NCBI RefSeq assembly: GCF_958979055.1
Contig: NC_084896.1
Span: forward strand, 2,604,001 to 2,668,000
Direction: 5' to 3'
DNA from: Alnus glutinosa
Lineage: Eukaryota > Streptophyta > Magnoliopsida > Fagales > Betulaceae
Length of the DNA: 64,000 bases
Shown here piece by piece: positions 57,209 to 64,000 of the stretch (the first letter of the stretch is position 1; each line of letters begins with the position of its first letter). The position numbers and the translations under genes are program-made. The notes below the pieces were generated by a model that was given only the letters and a program-made list of their open reading frames with translations, searched no databases and was not told the origin of the DNA.

Positions 57209-60200
57209 ATGGGTAGCATGACGAGTAAGCCATGGCTCTTATTTGTTCTGCTTCTAATCCTCTCTTATGGCAGAGCATGCTTCTCCATATCTAGTGATAC
57301 CCTTTCACCAGGTCAGTCTCTTTCTTATTCAAAGAACGAGACCATAGTATCTCAAGGTGGCACTTTTGAGCTCGGTTTCTTCAGACCAGGAAGTTCATTA
57401 AAAATCTACCTGGGCATATGGTATAAAATGTTTGGCCAGAAGGACAATATTGTTTGGGTAGCAAATAGAGAAAACCCTCTGTCTGACCTGTCTACGTCAA
57501 GACTTGAGCTCTCAGAAGATGGCAATCTACTCCTGTATGGAGGTTCCTCCAGTAACCCAATTTCGTTGACAATTTTGACATTTTCCCGCTCAACTGAAGC
57601 AGTACTTGGGGAAGATGGGAATTTTGTTTTAAGAGATAGGTCGAATGCGTCTACTATATTGTGGGAGAGTTTCGACCATCCGACCGATACATGGCTCCCA
57701 GGTGCAAAGTGTTGGATCGATAAGGTTACTCGAAAACAACATCAACTCGTTTCATGGAAAAATTCAGAAGATCCAGCACCTGGTGTGTTCTCGGTGGGGT
57801 TATACCCAACTGGAAGCAATCAAGTTTGCTTAGAGTGGAACACATCCCAAATCTATTGGTGTTCTGGAGCTTGGAATGGAAATTCTTTCAACTTAATTCC
57901 TGAGATGAGCTTGAATTCTATCTACAACTTCAGTATTGTGTCAAATGAAAAGGGAATATATTTTATTCATTATCTTCGTAATCCATCTTACCGCTCTAAA
58001 TTAGTGATGTCGTCTACAGGAAAACTGCAGCTATGGACGTGGCTGTCTGGCCCTTGGGTATGGAATTCATTTTGGTCTAAACCGAGGGACCAATCTGATG
58101 TCTATGCTTTGTGTGGTGGATTTGGCGTGTATCGTGGGAATTCCTCAAGCCCCTGTGAATGTCTAAAAGGTTTTGAACCATTTTCGATGAACTACACCAG
58201 ACTAAATGATTGGGCGGGTGGCTGTGTGAGGAAATCTCCTTTGCAATGTGAGAATAATACGTATGGTAATGGGACAAAAGATTGGTTCATGAAAATGCCA
58301 AACGTGAGATTGCCTGTTAATTCGAAAGCATATAATTGGGCAGTGAGTGATAGGATTAATTGTGAAGCGGCTTGCATGAATAATTGCTCTTGCACAGCTT
58401 ATGCTTATAATAGGAGTGGGTACTGTATGATATGGGAAGGAGCTATTTTTAACTTACAGCAACTCTCAGATGCTGGCGAGACTGGAGAATATATCTATCT
58501 CAAACTTGCTCCTAATGAGAATCAAAGTACCAAAGGTGAAATGAAATCTACACAATTAAATTTAACTATGTCATCTTTCATTTTAAGCTAATACTTCGAT
58601 CATTCTTTGTTATGTTTGAGCTAATAGTGATTCTTGTCATCATAATCAGGCACAAAATGGAAAGTATGGGTAGCTGTGCTGGTCCCTTCAATAGGGCTTA
58701 TCTTATGCCTTATCATTTGTTTTTCAACCAGAGGAGAGCTCAAACACATAGGTAAGTGTAAACTTTCTAACCGGATTGAGATGGGGTATTCCATGGGAGC
58801 GATCCCATCTATAAATATTCTCCAATTAATTTTTATTTATTTATTTTAATCAAAAAATTATATTTATAATTATAATATGGTAAAAATGTAAATAAATAAA
58901 TCTCTAATGAAGGCTTTCAATTACGGCAAAATAATAATTTTACAATACTGAGGCCTTAAAAAATCTCTAAACATGAAAATGATGATTTATTGATTCTAGA
59001 CATGTAGTCATTCTTTTTCTTGTAATGTGTACAATTCACGCTCATAAAGAATAGATCGGCTTTCCATGAAAGTTAATAATTAAGGCCTCCAACATCGTAA
59101 ATTTATATATATATAGTCTTGAATGTCCATTTATTTACTTTTCCATACTTTTCCATTTTCACATTCATAAAAGTTTAACATGCATAACTTTCTCCAATGT
59201 GGCAACATCTCTAATATGCTCCAACATCAATATGAATTGAATGCTAAAAAGAATATGAAAAGTCTTGACTATAAAAACTTAATTATAATTTTAAAAGTCT
59301 CATATATATATAGCTAATATGAGCCTTTTTAGCTTTTCAGCAGATGCTTCAAAGTAAAAAAAATATATAGTTTTAGTTTTTGAATATTTGTTGGACAACT
59401 CTTTACATGATCTAACTCAACTTTTTTCAAACCAACTCAAAAAACATTAAAAATACAAAAAAAATAAATAAATAACTAAATAAATAAAAATAAAACAAAA
59501 GAGAGAAAAAATTAAGGGTGCATAGCCTTTCTCTTCCAAGTGATTAGGAGAGAAATAACCGCTTGCCCGTGGCAAGGACAGAAGGTGCCTCAAAACTGCC
59601 CACCGCCTAGGGCGGTGGTGAAGGCAATTAGGAAGCAAAAACCACCCGTCTAAGGCAGTGTACACGGTACCTCTACTTAATTAGAACCTCCAAATTTACA
59701 CATGCCAAAAGTAGTAGTTAAACACCATACACAGCCTCCCTGACAACCAGGAACAGCTCAAAAGTGTACACCATATAATCGAAACTTCATCTAAACTGAT
59801 TAGGGAGAGAAACTACAATCGAGACTTGGAAGAGAAATGCCATCTCCCACCTGATCTGAGAGAGACCAGAGATTGATTGTGAGAGAAAGACCATTATCAT
59901 CCTAGCTTTCTGAATATTCTCTCTTTCTCAGCCCAGTGTAATTGTAGGTGGATCTGTAAGTTAACAATATTAGTTTGTTAAACCTCTCTTTGGTTCAAGT
60001 CGATGTCGTTAGGTCCTTTGCATTGTAAGAGCCAGCATATTAATTCCAAACTTCACTGTTTATTTGAAAAGAAGATGAGGTATATATAGCGCCCCTGATC
60101 ATAATTAACTAGCAATAAAATTCGGTGCTACTAATTAACAACCATCCTGATCTCCACTGCCGCATCTCCTCCCTCTCTCAATCTTCATGTCTCAAATCTC

Positions 60201-62319
60201 TCTCTGAGTCGCCGGATCTCCACCGCCAGATCCCCTCCCTCTCTCGGTCTCTCCCTACAAAAGAAGAAAATAAAGAAGATAAAGAAAATAGGAAGCTAAA
60301 AGAAGATATAAAAATAATAAACAAAAGAAGAATCTAGAAGAGGAAAATAAGAAGATAAAAGAAGATATAAAAATAATAAAGAAAAGAAGAATATGGAAGA
60401 GGGAAAATAATATAAAGAGAGATAAAAAGGGAAATTAGAAACACGTTGGAGGGAATTTTTCCCTCAAATCTTAAATAATCTAACATCAATTTTACATGTT
60501 TATCTTATAGTATATATATACATTCATATACACACACATATGTACATACACAAGCTCACTCTTACACACAAATGCACTTATATTTATATTCAGACTCAGC
60601 CGAGCTAATCTGGGCCGAGCCCGAGCATGTTCACAAGTAACTCTACTCGTTTACTGCTCTAGGCATTACTCATAGTAGTTGAACTTTGGTGAATTGATTG
60701 ATGTCATCTCGATTTATTTTATTGGCCCAATCACTAGATTTTTCTCTAAAGTGACAAATTATTATCATTTTATATCAAACAGGAGACAGCTCTTCAAGCA
60801 TTAATTTGCTATTATTTGATTTTGATACTGAACTCCATACAATCAATGATGGAATGAACACCGACAAAGATATGAAGAAACGAGAGAAGAAGGATGCTGA
60901 GTTACCATTATTCAGTTATAATAGTGTATCAACTGCAACTAATAATTTCTCAGTTACAAATAAGCTTGGAGAATGAGGTTTTGGACCTGTTTACATGGTA
61001 CGTTTGATTTCCTTGATTAATGTGCTATGTACACTATTAAGAAAACCGAAAATCAATAGTAAACCTTCATGAAATTTTAAAGAGCTTATGGTTCTCTTTC
61101 ATAGGGAAATTTACTTAGCGGGCAGAAAATTGCAGTGAAGATGCTTTCAAAAAAATCTGGACAAGGAATTGAGGAGTTCAGAAATGAGACAAAACTAATT
61201 GCAAAAAGTCCAGCATAAAAATCTTGTCAGACTCTTAGGTTGTTTTATTGAGCGAGATGAAAAGATATTAATATATGAGTACATGCCCAACAAAAGTTTG
61301 GACTTCTACCTTTTTGGTGAGTGCATGTTTATATATGTATCTATATGTGTATATATTTTCTCTCATATGTTTCTAGGTTCTTAAGTACTAATTTCCTTGG
61401 TTGTACTATTTAAATAGATCCAACCAAGAAAACGATGTTAGGTTGGGAGACATGCATTTGCATTATTGAAGGGATCACTCAAGGGCTTCTTTATCTTCAT
61501 CAATATTCAAGATTACGAATCATACATAGAGATCTAAAACCTAGCAACATTCTCTTGGATAGTGAAATGAATCCAAAAATATCAGATTTTGGCATGGCTC
61601 GAATAGTTGGAGGCAATGAAACACAAGCAAACACAAACCGAATTGTTGGAACTTAGTAAGTATGCAACTCGTTTTATATCTAATATTTGCAATTGCTAGT
61701 TAAATTCTTTTAGCAGGTTACTAACAGAGTAATGTACTAAATTTTGGAATCCAGTGGATACATGTCTCCCGAATATGTTATACGTGGTTTGTACTTGATA
61801 AAGTCCGATGTTTTTAGCTTTGGAGTATTGCTATTAGAGATTCTAAGTGGCAAAAAGAATACTGACTTCTATAATCATAATTCACTCAGTCTTCTAAGAT
61901 ATGTGAGTAGCTTATATATCCTTTCAATTTCTTTATGCTTTACATTAGTGTTATAAATTGAAATCCTCTTAGTTTTCAGCAAAACTTACATTTATTTTAA
62001 ATGATACTAGGCTTGGGAGTTGTGGATAGATGATCGGAGTTTGGAGTTGATAAATCCAACAATTGGGTATCCTTCTTCTAGTTCTCTTCCGTTGAGATTC
62101 ATTAACATTGGCTTTCTTTGTGTCCAAGAAAGTCCGATTGATCGTCCTACCATGCTTGATGTAGTCTCAATGATTAGCAATGAACATGCACCTCTACTTA
62201 CACCCAAGCAACCAGCGTTTACCACATACCAGAATATGATGGACTCAAATTTAACAATTGATGGTGCATGTAATTGCTCAAATAATAGTGTTACTATATC
62301 AGTAATGGAAGCCCGATGA
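57209..62319 (+). pseudogene. Full-length GsSRK copy with a stop in the kinase glycine loop
   Basis: Exons: 57209-58535, 58650-58751, 60783-60997, 61105-61316, 61418-61655, 61755-61902, 62011-62319; splice sites are GT/AG. Exon 1 is fully open, with signal peptide, B-lectin, SLG, EGF-like and PAN domains, and exon 2 gives the TM helix. In exon 3 the glycine loop reads GE-stop-GFG (TGA 60974-60976 in place of GGA), so translation would give about 540 residues with no kinase. A single extra base near 61204 in exon 4 shifts the frame just before [17 protein letters not shown] and SPEY are still readable. Exon 3 has 16 extra juxtamembrane codons, and intron 2 is about 2 kb. The ectodomain could still be made as a membrane-anchored, kinase-less receptor if the transcript escapes decay. 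Confidence 0.9.
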
Positions 62320-64000
62320 CGATGAGTATTGATTCCTATACGAAAGAAAATAAATGTTGTAGAGCCAATTTGAGGCAGGGCACGAGACACGAGGCACGAG
62401 CTACAGATTACACCAACCCATGATCTTGTCGTTGCATGATTGAAAGCTTAATCATTATTGGACTTTTTATTAGTTTGTATTTTTGTTACGGAGAAATTGT
62501 AGTATTGGTTCACGTGATCGGTTTAAATTATAAATTAATTTTTATCGTATAAAAAAAAAAATTGTAAAGTTCTTGTGGTAGGAAAAATATCAAATAACAA
62601 ATTATTCCTTGAAATCATTTTTGTGTCCACAAATTTAACAAAAATATTTAGTCTACCATGTCAGTCTAATAAAAACGACATACATGTCATTCTCAATAAA
62701 ATATATATATATATATATATTAAAAATTAAAAACTATAATTTTATTTTATTTTATTTTTAATGTTTTTTCCTGTGTGCTTGGTAGGTGCAATGCTTAAAA
62801 TAAGATGACTTCTTCGTCGGGTGGTAGGACCAGCCACTAGTGATCTTGTCATCAGTATCACTTAAACAGCACTCACATCCAGCTCTCTAATTTGTTGAAA
62901 AGGTTATTATAGGAAGCCAAAATGCTACATTGACTTCTTTTTAGCTCTGCATATGGCTACGGAGTTTGGTACGAAATTTGGGGGAAAAATTTACCTAATC
63001 TCAGATCTTTCATTATTTTTTTTAATTATATTCTTAAAATTTTAAAAGTGTTAATTTAATATGTCTATCTTTTATTTTTATTTTTTTAATTCCACACATC
63101 CGTTAGGGTTTTTCATTAAATCATGTCAAGATTTCTAAAATGCCTTTTTTAAAAAAAATATATATATATATAAATTTGAAAGATTCAAGTATGAATATTT
63201 TTGCAAATTTCGTTAAATCCTTACCAACAACTAAATCTTTGCAATTTTTTTTCCCTAAAAAAGACGACATGTATTTTAGGAATTTTGACATCCCTCCATT
63301 AGGATTTAATGGAAAATTCTAACCGATGGTTGAATTTTTTTTTAAAAAAAATAAAAAATAAAAAATTGATACACTAAATTGACAATTTTTAAAGTTTAAA
63401 AGTATGATTGTAAAAGTGATGAAATATCATGAGTGGTAATTGAAGTTTTTTCAAAATTTAAAGATCCTAAACAATGCTCTCCTCATTTGGGGAGCACTGT
63501 TTACTAAAAAAAAAAAATCGATCATTCTGTCTCCTCCCAATTTTAAAAAAACATTAAAAAACATTGAATACAATTATTTAGCTTAATAACTTGTAAATTA
63601 TTTACTAAATGTGCGGACAAACATAAGCAATGTTTGATTCTGAAGCAAACAACCGAAAAGCGACGAAGGTTTTAAATCTTATGTACTTTTCGTGCGTGTC
63701 TTCTGGTTACCATAATGCATGCAACGAAAGCTGGAGAATTAGAAACCATTAACGTACATATGCGCACTCGCAGCACTCTATATTTTAAAAGAGAATACCT
63801 CTTTTTCGGATGGGCTGTAAAGTCTATATTGTACGGCGTCTAATTAGAGGTTGACCAGTAAAAGAAAAAAAAACACACACACACACACAAAATACAATAG
63901 ATATGAAAAATAACTGTAGAGATACGTTACGTTTATAACTTCTATATGACTCGAGTATAACTCCACCAACTTTTTTTAAAATCAACAATTGGATATTTAT
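62320..64000. repeat. Receptor 3'-flank repeat, copy 4, and unique end of window
   Basis: The flank in its natural place after a receptor stop codon, which makes it the reference for the other three copies. Landmarks match 3141-4440 in order. About 62840-62990 carries extra sequence relative to copy 1 (after tagtgatcttgtcatcag). Homology to the other copies ends near 63790; the last 210 bases, with a short CA repeat at 63872-63890, have no partner. No gene. Confidence 0.75.

Overview
The window is AT-rich plant nuclear DNA, most likely from a dicot. It has spliced genes with canonical GT/AG introns, plant-type receptor kinases, long A/T tracts and many plant transposons. The species cannot be named from the sequence. 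Every receptor gene lies on the + strand.

The backbone is a tandem array of G-type lectin S-domain receptor-like kinase (GsSRK) genes. The standard gene has seven exons: exon 1 carries the signal peptide, B-lectin, S-locus glycoprotein, EGF-like and PAN domains; exon 2 the transmembrane helix; exons 3-7 the kinase. Only one copy (5593-9227, 839 aa) is intact on reading. The others are decayed in different ways: a 5' fragment joined to downstream flank (11211-11598), a 5' fragment cut by a hAT transposon (14701-14958), a full-length copy with a 4-bp frameshift behind the signal peptide (19943-23708), an ectodomain plus TM copy without kinase exons (34824-36327), and a full-length copy with a stop in the kinase glycine loop and a second frameshift (57209-62319).

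Layout. 1-4700: hAT remnant and a recurring 3'-flank repeat with a SINE-like insert. 4700-10260: intact gene. 10260-14958: two gene fragments and small DNA transposons. 14959-18335: second copy of the hAT remnant. 18336-25420: second flank and the frameshifted gene. About 1-10140 and 15220-24540 are one duplicated block. 25500-34823, 45160-49590 and 49975-57208 are three copies of another upstream block; the first and third lead into a receptor gene and the second does not. These copies carry a CACTA element, a gag-only LTR retrotransposon, hAT elements and hairpin MITEs. 38275-43872 is a long repeat that looks like an antisense LTR.

The related copies act as empty-site controls for one another. 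Several insertions can therefore be placed at base level with target-site duplications, and partly ordered relative to the segmental duplications. No tRNA, rRNA, CRISPR array or prokaryotic-type system was seen. The main biology is birth and decay of an immune-type receptor cluster, with transposons breaking and marking the copies.
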